A stretch of DNA of 64,000 nt. Origin: Acanthamoeba sp. SK_2022b (taxonomy: Eukaryota; Discosea; Longamoebia; Acanthamoebidae). This document shows positions 12,201 to 23,267 of the stretch, piece by piece. The notes beneath the pieces are model-generated. The model searched no databases. It saw nothing but the letters and a program-made list of their open reading frames with translations, and was not told where the DNA came from. Positions within the stretch are counted from its first letter, which is position 1; each line of letters opens with the position of its first letter. The stretch covers positions 1 to 64,000 of the forward strand of contig JANDJZ010000147.1 of the NCBI GenBank assembly GCA_027943245.1, given 5' to 3'. Both the position numbers and the translations under genes were made by a program.

Positions 12201-13232
12201 ATGATCGGTCGAGAAGAACTCCAGACCGCCGTTGAGGACGAGACGACCACTAATACTACGACGAGAACGCGACAAAACAAGCGAGAGGTGTACAAACGCA
12301 AACGAACGAAAACCTATTTATTTATTTATTTTAATAAAATAATAATAATAATTTGCAATCTTTAAAGAAAGAGATGGAGATGGAGGGCCAGCAGGCACAG
12401 CCGAGGCACTACACGCCGCTCCATCCTGACCTGTACACGTACCACGAGGAGTTCATCGAGCCCGCGCTGCTTGCCGCACTGCGCGAGGGCACGCAAGAAG
12501 CGATACTGGGCGTGATGGACACTCCCGTGTTTGGCGTGTTCAAGTTTGGCTGCCTGCGGCGAGACTTCTGCGATCGCCTCATACAGGAGCTAGATCATCT
12601 TGAGAGAAGCGGAGTAGAGATGGCGCGACCGAACAGCATGAATCGCTACGGCGCCATCCTCGACAAATGCGGATTCAAGACCCTCATGGATGAAATCTGC
12701 GCTCGCATCATCTCGCCCATCGCCGACGTGCTCTTCTCCTCCCTGCCCACCTCCGCTTGCTCCACCAGCAGTAGCGATGCCGGTGGAGGTCCAGAACACG
12801 GCAGCAGCGGCCAAGGCCTTGGTCTGCGCTACCACCACGCCTTCACCGTCCGCTACGCGCCGACGCAGGACAAGAAGCTGGACAAGCACGTGGACAACGC
12901 CGACATCACCCTCAACGTGTGCCTCGGGCGAGAGGGCTTCAAGGGCGGCCACCTCCTCTTCCAGGGCTGCAAGGACAGCGCCGTGGTGCGTCTGCCCAAG
13001 AAGCTCCACCGCTACGCCGCCGAAGAACAGGAGCATCGCGTAGTGCCCCCCCCCCATCTCTTTCATCGTCCTCTTCATCGTCTTGGCCTCACGTCTCGTG
13101 TTGGCGCAGGTGGACCACGAGATAGGGACGGGGCTCATCCACCTGGGCTCGCACATCCACCAGGCGGTCAAGCTCGAGGAGGGTGAACGCATCAACCTCA
13201 TCGTGTGGAACAAGGTCCTCCCCTTCGAGTAG
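12201..13232 (+). CDS. 2-oxoglutarate/Fe(II)-dependent oxygenase (OGFOD2-like)
   Basis: The main exon (12368-13039) and last exon (13110-13232) encode a prolyl-hydroxylase-type oxygenase. The iron ligands are visible as H-x-D in KHVDNADITLNV and the distal His in GSHIHQAV, with the 2OG-binding Arg in EGERINLIVW. The N-terminal PLHPDLYTYHEEFIEPALL resembles the OGFOD2 group. Start choice: an ATG at 12201 opens a short exon ending RTRQNKRE with a GT donor at 12288. An AT-rich intron with TTTA runs then joins in phase to the acceptor at 12367, giving KEMEMEGQQ. The simple alternative is ATG 12374 (or 12353) without that exon. The substrate is unknown. Confidence 0.82.
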
Positions 13233-13428
13233 AGTGACAAGTCGAGTAGCGGTAGCAGCTGTACAGACCATCATCCTCCTCCCGCCACGTGTGTAGATAC
13301 TCGCTTTGTTCATCCGATCCAATACACTCCATACATACCTCCTCCTCCTCCGGTCAACATCATTATCATCCAGTCCACTTCCACCTTTCCTCCAACCTCT
13401 CTCTCTCTCTCTCGTTCTCATCGTCTCC

Positions 13429-14001
13429 TCAGGCGCGCTCGTCGTCGTCGTCTTCGCGCTTCCGCTTGCCCTGTACGATGATCCGCTGCGTCGGGCCACC
13501 GCCTTGGCCGCGCTCGCCTCCCTCCTCCTCCTCCTCCTCCTCCTGGTTCGCCTCCACGACGTACGTCCGTCGCTCCTCCTCCTCCCCCTCCTCTCGCGCC
13601 GCCACGCACTCGCGGCCGTCCATCAGCGTCATCGTCATCCCGCAGCCGCCTCCCCTTCCATCTACATGCTCCTGGTGACGCTGCTCCTCGTCGACCACGC
13701 AACTGAAGTCCCAGATCTTGATCGTCTTGTCCGCCGATCCGGACATGATCTTGTCCTACAGTGTCCGTGTGAGCGCACTGGCTGGCGACCAGAGGAGAGG
13801 AGGAGAGAGGGGGGTGTGTGTGTGCAGTGGTGGCGCCTACCTCGTCGTACTGGAGGCCCCACACGCCATTGTCGTGGCCGGAGAGGGAGAGCGAGACGCG
13901 GTCTCGTTTGGACGTCACGCTGTTGCGGTTGCTGAACCAGTCCTTCCACACTGCGTGTTCGTTCTCGCATCAGTTTGGCTGGCCACCACACAGCGCGCGC
14001 G

Positions 14002-14070
<69 letters not shown>

Positions 14071-16518
14071 CAGCGCGCGGCGGCGACGGCGTAGTGGTGG
14101 TCTCTCTCGGTACCTTTGATAGTTTTACAAGTGGAACCGCCGCCGGACACGATGCGCGGGTTGCGCGCGTCGGCCATTTTCATGCACAGGACCTCCCCCT
14201 GATGCCCCTCGAGCGTGGCCTCGCACAGGCCCATGCGTCGATCCCACACCTGACCACACACACACGACACACGACACACGCGAGGTCAGAGCCACGCGTG
14301 GAATGCAAGACGATGAGAGGAGCGCGCGTACTTTGATGGTCTGGTCGGCCGAGCCGGAGAGAATGCAATGGGGGTGGCTCTGGGAGCCGTAGAAGACGCA
14401 GAGCGAGTTGACGGCGCCCATGTGGCCGGCCATCGTCATCACGCAGGCGCCCGTGCGCATGTCCCACAATTTCAACGTTCGGTCTAACGGCGCGCCCACG
14501 CGACCGCACACGCACATGTGTTTGTGTTAGGAAGGGAGGGGAGAGGGAGGAGAGAGAGAGAGAGAGAGAGAATGTGTCTCACCTTCGTAGCCGCTGCCGC
14601 TGACGATCATGTGTTGAGTGGCATCGAACTGCAGGCACCAGATGTCGCTCTTGTGGCCCAGCAGCGTGTTGGTGCACTGCAGCGTGTTCATGTCCCAGAG
14701 CTTGATCGCTTGGTCTTTGGCGAGAGACACAAACGTCAGGTTACAATTAATAAAGTGATTTACAAGAATAATAGATATTTATTTCTTTTTTTCTGTTTAT
14801 TTTAATACCCAAAAATAATAAAATAACTTTAAAAAAAACAAAAATCAAACAGGGGTGGGTTAGTTGTACCTTCGGCCCCGCTGACCATGAGGCTGTCGTC
14901 GAACTGGAGGCTCCACACGCCGTACCTGTGTCCGTTGAGGATGTGCTCGCACTTGCCCGTTTCCAAATTCCAAAGTCGAATAGTGGAATCCTCTGACCCA
15001 CTGCGCACACACGCCCACGCCAGCAGAGTCAGCCCCCGCCGATCACAGGGGTGGGCTGGCTGGATGCCCAACCGTGCGTCGATCGATATCTCTCTCTCTC
15101 TCTCTCTCTCTCGGGCCGTACCTAAGCAAACGGTCGTGCCAAAATTGCAAGCACCACACGCCCGACGTGTGGCCCCTCAGCGTCTTCAGGCACTTGCCCG
15201 ACGCTATGTCCCACACTGCGTTTGCGTGCGTGCGCATGAGCGCGTGAGATGGGATTGGACCCGACTGGGAGGGGGGCGTGGTGGGCGTGGTGGGCGAGTG
15301 CCTTTCATGGTCTCGTCCTCGGAGCCCGAGACGATCTTGTCCTCGTCGAACTGGACACAGTAGAGCTGGTTGTCGTGGCCCGTGAGGGTGCGCAGCGAGT
15401 AGGTGCCCTCCTGCCAGTTGGCGTCGATGCGTCGACGGCCGATGAAGTACTCTCGCCACGCGTGCCGCCGCCGCTTGCTCGCCTTGTCCTTGCCCTTGTC
15501 CCTCGCCTTCTTCCATCGCCTTTGAGGCCATGGCACATGTCACGACGATGGTGGTGGTGGTGAAGACGATGAAGGGTCAGCCACTACACACGCAGGTGTG
15601 CGGAGTTGGTGTGGAGAGGCGATACCGCATCGACAAGAGTCGCCAGATGGCGTCGTCTTCGGCCAGCCGCTTGAACAGTCGGTTGAGCTGCGCCACGTTT
15701 GCTAGGTCGCGCTCGGAGAGGAAAGACAGGACCTGCAGGGTGCACTCCTCCGGTAGCACGCTACGCGCAAGCAGCAACAGAGGAGAAATGGAAGTAAGGC
15801 CTATGATGTTGCATGGATTCGCACTACACGCAGTACACAAAAGAATGAAAGGATTGTCTGTCTCTGCACGCACCTGAAGAACCCGGCGCAGGTGGCTCCC
15901 TTGCGGTTCACCTCCTCAAGCATGTTGTGATTTTGCTGAGGGAGGGAGATGATTAATGAATGAACAGGAAAAATGAAGAGAGAGAGAGAGAGGACGAACC
16001 AAGAGGGTGTAGAAGGAGGCGGTCTGCTCGACCTGGTCGGTGAGCTCCTGAGAGAGCTGCGAGAGCTGTCCGACGATGCGATTGAAGTACCATTGGGTGT
16101 GCGATCTCTGCAGCGTGTGTTGCAGCTGCCCAATGCCGTTGGTGATTGTCCCCACAAAGGCGCGGATGTTCTGCAGCTCCTCCTCGGGATTGAGCGGCGC
16201 CGTGAGCTGGCTCAGGCCATCCATTAAAGAGGTTTCGGATCCCATCATGTCCATCAATGGCGGTCGCACGATGGCGGCTAGCGATTCGACTGTGCCAGCG
16301 CAGGCGGGCGTGATGAATTCCTGCGCAGTGGGGCTACTTGGCACTGCCACCTCTTGGCCTCGTCCATCTCCGCTTTCCTCTCCATATTCTTCTGCAGCAA
16401 TTGGCGGAACTGCATTGTCCACGATGGGCGGGCTTTCAATGAATTGAAAGAACTTCTCGCCCTCTCTCTCCTTCCTTTTCATTCCTTTGTTCTTCACCGT
16501 CGTGCCCGCGGCTGACAT
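13429..16518 (-). CDS. F-box / WD40-repeat protein (Cdc4/FBXW-type)
   Basis: This is a putative SCF ubiquitin-ligase substrate receptor. It starts at ATG 16518 (MSAAGTTVKNKGMKRKEREG). The N-terminal about 200 residues may be helical (QLSQLSQELTDQVEQTASF). The F-box follows near 15.78-15.62 kb (SVLPEECTLQVLSFLSERDL, AQLNRLFKRLAEDDAIWR). After a basic linker (KKARDKGKDKASKRRRHAWR) come about eight WD40 repeats from 15.4 to 13.7 kb. Examples are LTGHDNQLYCVQFDEDKIVS, VWDIASGKCLKTLRGHTSGV, LWNLETGKCEHILNGH, LWDMNTLQCTNTLLGH, LWDMRTGACVMTMAGHMGAV and SGSADKTIKIWDFSC. A charged Glu-rich and Lys/Arg-rich tail ends at the stop at 13429. Most WD repeats sit on their own exon. SKP1, its expected partner, is encoded 15 kb away. 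Confidence 0.93.
13992..14067 (-). repeat. (GC)n-(AC)n microsatellite in an intron
   Basis: An alternating GC run is followed by about 28 AC units (TG on the gene's sense strand), inside an intron of the F-box/WD40 gene. Confidence 0.95.
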
Positions 16519-17618
16519 CGCAATCTTGATGGTAATCGATCGCCTTGTTGAGATTCACGCTAGTGGAGGAATCGGCTGTTGATGGCTTTCTTCTCTCTCC
16601 ATCCCCAACGTTTATCGAGCGTTAATGCGCACGCAAGCTGATCAGGCCTATGTATATTCGCACGTGATTAGTGCGGGTGATGCGAGCATATTGTAGGTTC
16701 AACGCCCAGAGGGAATGACAGCGATACTGGCTTCCTCAAAAAAAGACGAATTAACTTGTGGCCTAAGATAAGGAGGAAGTAGTACCTGCTGAGAAGAAGC
16801 CAAAGATGAGGACGGTGTTGTAGGGGAAAAAAAAAGTAGGGGACTCTCAAGGGTATAGATTCGGAGAGATAGGGAGGAAAGTTAAAAGAGGAGATTAAGA
16901 ACAGTGTAGGGATGCGGTTGATGGTGGGTGATGGATGAAACGTGCAGTGACAATGTGGCAAAGTGGCACGTTGGGTGGAGTGCCCAAATACGGCTGCGGA
17001 AAATCAAAATACATAAATAAAAAGACCAACGGCCGAGCAGCGGAGCAACATGCCTCCCATTCCTGCCTCTGAACGGTCTCGGCTGCTGGCGCCCCGTTGG
17101 TGACAAGCTCAGAGGGCAAGGAGTCTCCTGGAGCTAGGGCTCCTTCAATGAAGATGGTCCCGTCGCCTCGTCGCTGGCATCAGCAGAGGCGAAGGTCAGT
17201 GTCCTGTGCATGACACGATGTCAGCTTGCTGTTTCGCTGTTGCATCCGTGCTTGGCATCCGCGAGGAGAGCTCCTCAGGCGCTTCGCAGCCGTTCCACGG
17301 TGACACACCAGGCCACCGAAAGCCGTTGGAGGCGAGGTGGGGTGGGCATACGCCGGCGGCACTCGATCCGCTGCCATGAAAAAAGGCGGGAAAAGCTGTG
17401 GGTGCGAGAGAATTTCGTCGTGCGCTGGCTGGAAATTTCCGAACAGCACACGCAACAAAGATCGGGCAACACAAGGCGGTGCTGTGGTAGGCAGTGGATT
17501 CGGCGGAAGACGTCTCTGGCCCTCGCCCCATCTCTAGATTTCCAACTTGGCAACGCAGCTGCGCCACCGTCCATACGCATCGATCTGATCTGCAAGATCA
17601 ACAAGAGAAGGAAGAGAA
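16519..17618. other. 1.1-kb region between divergent genes, no gene supported
   Basis: It lies between the F-box/WD40 start (-) and the U-box start (+). Several frames of 60-150 codons exist on both strands (e.g. minus 17567-17196 and plus 17210-17659). They overlap each other, show no domain, and lack the codon pattern of neighbours. It is best read as promoters and 5' UTRs; an unrecognised small gene on the minus strand cannot be excluded. Confidence 0.4.
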
Positions 17619-19210
17619 ATGAATTGGGATACTGCAGAAGCTCATCAGCCCATGGATGAATCGATGGGCTTCATCTTTGAAGATCCCGTAACCTACGAAA
17701 TAATGGTACCAGTTTTGCGTGCTGCGCCCTTGCTGCCGTACTTGGTTCATCTTTTTGACCTACATTTGACCACGTGCCACATCAGGTGGATGCGGTGATG
17801 GCGCCCTGTGGCCATTCCTTCAGCAGCACAACTGTCCAAGATTGGCGCAAGGTAATCTCCTACATGCAACGCAGGCCGCAATGAACGCCTCCCATCTTAA
17901 TCTATCATGCCTCGCGTGCGCAGGAGGACGAGGTCACGCCCTGTCCCGTGTGCAACACCAATTTCAACAAGAACGATGTAGTGCCCAACTTCAAGCTGAG
18001 GGAGGCCATCGACAAATATCTCCAGGACAAGGAGGTCCGCGACAAGCTCCTCGAAGATGAGAGACGCCGCGCCGCGGAGGACAAGGAGCGGGTCAAGGCG
18101 GAGAGGCAGCACCGCGAGGAGCTCAGCGAGCGGGTCAAGCGCGAGGAGGAGCAGCGGCGACGCGTCGAAGAGGAGAAGGCGCGGCTCGAGGCCGAGAAGG
18201 CTCGGATCGAAGAGGAGAACCGGCGCATGGAGGCCGAGTTCGCGCGGCTCAAGGAGCAGGAGCTCAAGCGCCTGCGTGAGCTCGAGGACATGAAGCGGGA
18301 GCAGAAGCGGCTGCAGCTCGAGCGCGAGCAGAACATGCAGGCCGAGGAGCGCGAGCGCAGGCGGCTGGAGGAGGACTCGCGCAAGCGCACGGCGGCCGAG
18401 CAGCAGAGGCTGAGGGAGCGCGAGGCGCAGAGCAAGAGGCGGGAGGAGGAGGAGAAGCGACGCCTCGAGGAGGTGGAGAAGAGGCGGATCGAGCTCGAAC
18501 GAAAGCTGCGCCTCGAGAAGGAGGAGATGCAGGAGCTGCGAAGAAAGTGCATGCTATTGGAAGAAGGCACCTCCTCCTTCCTCTACAACTTTTTATTATT
18601 TACTTGTTTTTTATTGGTATTTATTTGTTTGTTGAGAGTATTGGTTTTGGGCTCTACATTTTTTGTTTTGTTAAATAATTCATTCTTATTACCAAACTAC
18701 AGAGAGCAGGAAGACGCAGGAGCAGATATGGTCGGTTTGGAACTACATACCATCAGTACCTATCGCGGTACACGGACTCGCATGGCCCTCCTCCTTCTCC
18801 TCTCTACTTGATTGTTTATTTAATTATTATTTTTTTTGTTCACAGATGCCCTCGAGCTGGAGCCTGTCCTCGTGGATTTGGGGATCGTCGACGCCCACGG
18901 GCAAGCTCGTGGGCAAGTTCTCCAGTACGTCCAACTATCACAACTCAACGTGGCTGGTTCTCTGACACTCGCTCCATTTCTTCTTCTTCTGCCGCTGCTT
19001 CTACCAGACTACAAGATCGACTGCAGGCGCGGATCGCACAGAAACTGTCCCGTGTGGCGGGCCGTGGAGAAGCAGAAAGGCGACGTGGTCGCGTTGAAGA
19101 AGCTGCCCAGCAGCGGAGGAAACACTCTGGTGTTCCGAGAACCGATGCTGCACCACTATCTCTCCCACCCCAACATCCTCGAGCTCAAAGGTGTGCACGT
19201 GTGTGCGCGC

Positions 19211-19276
<66 letters not shown>

Positions 19277-19907
19277 ATCGACTCCGTGCTCTCATTTCGC
19301 TCAGGCGTGGTGCGAGACGAAGCGAAGAACGACGTGTACATGGTTCTCCCGTTTGTCGAGTATGATCTGGACCACGCCATCAACGCCATCAACACTCCAT
19401 TCAACACGGCCCAGGTAACCGATGCAGCCATCGCCTCTCGACCTGCCCCTTTTCCCTTTCCTTACTCTATGTTGTTCACGCTTTCCTGTTTGTCGCCACT
19501 TCAAACGTCGCCACACAGCTGCGTCATCTCATGAATCAGCTGCTGCTCACCGTTTGCTATCTGCATTCGGCCCACATAGTGCATCGGTACGACGATGCCC
19601 TTCCCACTTTTCCTCGTCGCCCACACAAAGCAAACGGGGGGGGGGAGAGAGAGAGAGAGAGAGAGAACCCAACCCCGTGTCTCCCTCCTATGCTTGCGCG
19701 CGCGTGCCACAGGGACATCCAACCGACGTCGATCATGATCAGCCACGCGGGCAACGGGCGCATCTGGCTCACCTCCCTCGGCAAGGCTCGCAACCTGTTC
19801 AATAAGCCCTTTGGTCCGTGTCCCCTCCCCTCCCCACCGATGTTTCATTGGTTGGCCATCGTCCAATCCCTAGTGGGGAGAGAGAATGCTTGCTCACGCG
19901 TTTCTGT

Positions 19908-19973
<66 letters not shown>

Positions 19974-20887
19974 GTGTGTTGCTCTCTCCCCCGTCCGCCG
20001 TGCGCAGACATCCTGCCGGCCTCGTCCTACCTGGGCTATCGCGCGCCGGAGATCATCCTGACCGCGCCCCACTTGCAGAAGAACCTGTCCGAGGAGGACT
20101 GGAAGGCGGCCGACGTGTGGAGCTGCGGTTGCATTCTCGCGCAGCTCCTCTTCAAGTACGCCATTCTCTCTCCCTCTCTTCTCTCTCTCTCTCTCTCTCC
20201 CCCTCTTTCGCATAGAGAACGCGTCTCACGAGACCCGCCTCGCGCTCGCTGGGCCGTGCAGGAAGCCGCTGTTTGTGGGGACGGGCGCGGACCATCAGGA
20301 CAAGATCCTGAAGAGCATCCTGTCCTACGCGGACTCGGTGCGCACGCTGGGCGACATGCCCTCGCGCTTCACGCTGCTCAACACCCACCCGGCCATCGAG
20401 GCCGAGCCCACGCGGTCGCTGCGACAGCTGTTCTTCCCCGACGAGGACGAGGGCTACGACGAGCAGCTGCAGCGGCGGAGGGCCTCCAAGGGCGGCAAGG
20501 GCAAGGGCAAGGACAAGGTCGCGGAGGCCCCGCCCGCCAGGGAGGAACCGATCGACCTCGCCAGCGCCGGCGCCGTCGCCGTCATGGACGAGCGCACCAA
20601 GGAGGAGGCCCTCGACCTGCTCAGCAAGATGCTCACCTTCGACCCCGAACAGCGGTACCGCACGCACAGTGTGGGCCATGCGCGTCGTGTCCTGTGCTCA
20701 TGTCGTGTGTGCGTGCGAATGTAGAATCACGGCGTACGATGCGATCAACCATCCGTTCTTTGCGTGCTTCGAGGGCCTGCGGGAGCGGAAGAGGCGGCTG
20801 TGGCAGTGCCCCGACGACGTCTTTGCCTCGCTGCGCGACGAGAACGTGAGCCGATTCATGACCTCCGAATGCGCGGGTCTGCTGTGA
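17619..20887 (+). CDS. U-box protein with coiled coil and MAPK-like pseudokinase domain
   Basis: Start ATG 17619 (MNWDTAEAHQPMDESMG). The U-box is built from three exons: FIFEDPVTYEIM, VDAVMAPCGHSFSSTTVQDW, TPCPVCNTNFNKNDVVPNFK. Then about 190 residues of charged coiled coil (18.0-18.57 kb, E/R/K-rich). Further exons enter a kinase fold at FSNYKIDCRRGSHRNCPVWR, VALKKL, FREPMLHHYLSHPNILEL, VYMVLPFVEYDLDHAI, IVHRDIQPTSIMI, WLTSLGKARNL, YLGYRAPEIIL, ADVWSCGCILAQLL, LLSKMLTFDPEQR and ITAYDAINHPFF, ending at 20887. The lobe structure is MAPK-like. The glycine loop is degenerate, HRDxKxxN reads HRDIQPTS, and DFG reads SLG. Lys of VALKK, Asp of HRD and APE remain. It is most likely an inactive kinase fold that recruits substrates to a U-box E3. 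The intron at 18567-18702 appears to be GC-AG. Confidence 0.88.
19212..19273 (+). repeat. (GT)n microsatellite in an intron
   Basis: About 30 GT units sit in an intron of the U-box/pseudokinase gene, just after the exon ending NILELKG. Confidence 0.95.
19909..19972 (+). repeat. (GT)n microsatellite in an intron
   Basis: About 31 GT units lie in the next-but-one intron of the same gene, before the exon reading ILPASSYLGYRAPEI. Confidence 0.95.
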
Positions 20888-21524
20888 GGAGGACCACGAC
20901 ACCTCTCCTTTTCCAAAAGATCATCATCACCATCACATCGCACGCCCTGCCGCCCGCCGAGTCATTTGTGTACACATCGTAGTCCCTTCGTCTTTATCCA
21001 TCTTAACTGTTTCCTCTCCAACTTTTCTGCGTGACCCCCCCCTTCTTCTGGGAAAGCAAATGTTTTGCGCTGTTGTAGGTGTGGCATCACATCAATGGTG
21101 TTGGTGGGTGGATTGAGTCACAATGCTCAGGGTCAATGGCCATCTTTGGTGCTCGTTATCACCTTTCGCGTTTCCATCCATCCATCAATGGTGTTGGTGG
21201 GTGGATTGAGTCACAATGCTCAGGGTCAATGGCCATCTTTGGTGCTCGTGATCACCTTTCGTGTCTCCATCCATCCTTGGTGTTGATGGGTGGATCGAGT
21301 CACAATGCTCAGGGTCAATGGCCATCTTTGGTGCTCGTGATCGCCTTTTATGTCTTCATCGCAGCTTCGCTTTCCGGTCGTGCTAGCTGGGTGAACCTAC
21401 CCACAACCAATCAAACGTTTCATCGACAGATATTGCTAAAATGATAAAAGGAGAGAGCAATCACTTCGCAGACCAACAACACTACACTACTTGACCACCG
21501 TTGTAACCACCACAAGGAATCAGC
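20888..21524. other. Intergenic region with tandem 90-bp repeats
   Basis: This is the 3' flank of the U-box gene and upstream region of the first secreted-protein gene. It holds three tandem repeats (separate entry). About 140 bp before the gene (about 21385-21524) is similar to the segment before the paralogue at 23268, so it is probably the conserved promoter and 5' UTR. Confidence 0.6.
21097..21365 (+). repeat. Three tandem copies of a ~90-bp unit upstream of a secreted-protein gene
   Basis: Copies begin at 21097, 21190 and 21279 (spacings 93 and 89 bp). Each contains ggtgttggtgggtggattga, a gagtcacaatgctcagggtc core and ccatctttggtgctcgt, and the first two end in a ccatccatc-type spacer. 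Degenerate versions of the core are also seen at about 22985-23085, upstream of the paralogous gene. Confidence 0.92.
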
Positions 21525-22104
21525 ATGACGCTCGATACACGCGCTGTGGGTTCTCTTCTGATCCTGTTTGCTTTGGGAGCATGGGCAGAGACACGCGAAT
21601 GCCATCACCACCAGGAGCCAGAGCTGGGTTCGTTCTTCGCGGTGCCCCTGCACGGCACGTACGTCGAGAGCTTCTATAATACGAAGCTGAGACTGTGCGA
21701 GTACACCAACGGCTACCTCACGGGCAGATATGGAGGACTCACGCAGAGCGGACAAATCGTCCACGGTTCGCACGCACCACCCTTCCCTCATGCTCTCAGT
21801 GTCGGTTCCACTACCACCAACCAAACTCACCACTTGCTCGGTCTTGACAGGATACCTGCGGGGCTTCAGGACCTTGTCAAAGGCCGCAGGTACCTGGACC
21901 GAGTTCTACCCTGCCACCCAGACCTCCGACTCGGGGGCGTGGTGGGGCAACATTGATGCGAACGGCGCCTTTTTCGACGGATCCTTCAGCGACGACCTCT
22001 CTCCCGGCGTCTCCGCCTGGAGCTTCACACTCCTCAGCGCTTGCCAGTCCTTCTGCCCGGAGGACATCGACTACCGTTTCCCTCTGGTCATGCCTAGTCC
22101 TTGA
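21525..22104 (+). CDS. Secreted protein of unknown family, tandem paralogue A
   Basis: Two exons (21525-21765 and 21851-22104, phase 1). The N-terminus (LDTRAVGSLLILFALGAWAE) is a typical cleavable signal peptide. The mature part has ELGSFFAVPLHGTYVESF, CEYTNGYLTGRYGG, GYLRGFRTLSKAAGTWTEFY, DSGAWWGNIDANGAFFDGS and a C-terminal Cys pair (ACQSFCPEDIDYRFPL). It is rich in Gly and aromatic residues, suggesting a small beta-sheet domain. I do not recognise the family. A close paralogue lies 1.7 kb downstream, with 5' flank and splice sites conserved. It is likely a lineage-specific secreted protein; function unknown. Confidence 0.8.
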
Positions 22105-23267
22105 TCAACAAGTTGTGGACTTTCGCCTGTCATGACACCGATTAGCTCCTCCCAACCAACGACAGCAACAACGTTGCCACGCACATCTGCGAACACGTTA
22201 AGTCAGAGAACAGGCAGATTTACTTTTTCCTGAACAATTCTGGATTGTTGTTCACCGCGCCCAAAAACAGGAGGACTTAAAGGACACCACAACACCATCA
22301 CAGCACTTTAACACCACCAAAACAATAACCACAACCCACTGCCATGACACGATCAAGGAACAGCCGGAGAGGCACGCGAAGGCTGATTATGTCGTGGATG
22401 TATGGAGACTGCGGCGGAGCCGAGGTACACCGCAGCATCCGGACTGCCCACCGAGGCATGCTGTCCCGTCTTCTTGATGACAATGACACCGATGGCGACG
22501 CCTCGGCGTGGATCGACGGCAAGGAGCACGCCAACCGCACCTCCAAGATCTACTGGCTGCGTCACAACCCCACTTGACCAGACCACAAACTGTGGAGGGG
22601 TAGAAACCTACACCTGCCACGAGAACCTAGAAGACCCCGAAGACGCCGGCCAGAGGAACCGGCAAAGGCGTTGCCGAGAGGAGATGGTCACGCACCACTC
22701 TAGAAGGAGCCCAAGGACGATACAACGGTCTAGTGCCCTTGAAAAACAAGTAAAGGTGTTCCAAAGAAGCAAGATAACCATGTGGGAGAGAAGGGAAAGG
22801 GCTCTGCTGGCCAGCAGTAATGCACTACTCCCCTGTGTGCAACGTTCTGTTCTTCCACCTGTTCCAAAGAGTCCAAGTGCCGTACTGGGAACCGAGCATC
22901 GGAAGTAGTCCTCGTGCAGATCATGGCAGGCGAGGCCTCAGTCGCGCGTTCGTGTTCGTTGTTCGAGTAGTCCAGATAATGTTGATGGGTTTGAATCACA
23001 ATGCTCCGACTTTTGTCTACCTTGTGTCTTCAGGCAAGTTCGGGTGGGTGGAGTCGAACCCAATGGCCGTGTGTCTGTCTCCATGCAGCGCCTTCGCGTT
23101 TCGAGTAGAACTGTTTCCCACACGACAAGCTTGCTGGGTGAACCCACAACCAATCCCACATTTTCGTCGACAGCTGGTGAGGCCAGAAGAGAGATTAAAC
23201 ACGTGGCCGAGACCAACAACAACACCACACTACTTGACCAACGTTGTGACCACCGCAAGGAACCAGC
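22105..23267. other. Intergenic region between the two secreted-protein paralogues
   Basis: No intact gene is supported. It contains a remnant of the F-box/ZZ gene (about 22860-22945), degenerate copies of the upstream repeat core (about 22985-23085) and the paralogue's promoter-like segment (about 23125-23267). A 77-codon frame at 22344 (LDDNDTDGDASAW) looks faintly EF-hand-like but has no support. Confidence 0.5.
22860..22945 (-). pseudogene. Remnant of an exon of the F-box/ZZ gene
   Basis: The plus-strand segment with gtactgggaaccgagcatcg and gcagatcatggcaggcgagg closely matches 24478-24565, where the minus strand encodes the ZZ exon reading CLACYDLLEEEQKGDYFQCS. Here an internal part is missing and no frame persists. 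Adjacent bases (about 22830-22870) also resemble sequence near 23971 and 24236. Confidence 0.7.

Noticed and set aside
17196..17567. 123-codon minus frame as a small gene
   Set aside because: Overlaps a plus frame of similar length, no domain, unlike the neighbours in composition.
19818..20849. 343-codon plus frame running through a GT tract
   Set aside because: It translates a microsatellite as Cys-Val repeats and then an off-frame version of the pseudokinase exons.
21097..21365. CRISPR-like array
   Set aside because: Whole 90-bp units repeat, including the parts that would be spacers; this is a eukaryotic tandem repeat.
22344..22577. Possible EF-hand-like small gene (DDNDTDGDASAW)
   Set aside because: Only one loop-like pattern, lacking the flanking helices and conserved Glu; no splice or paralogue support.
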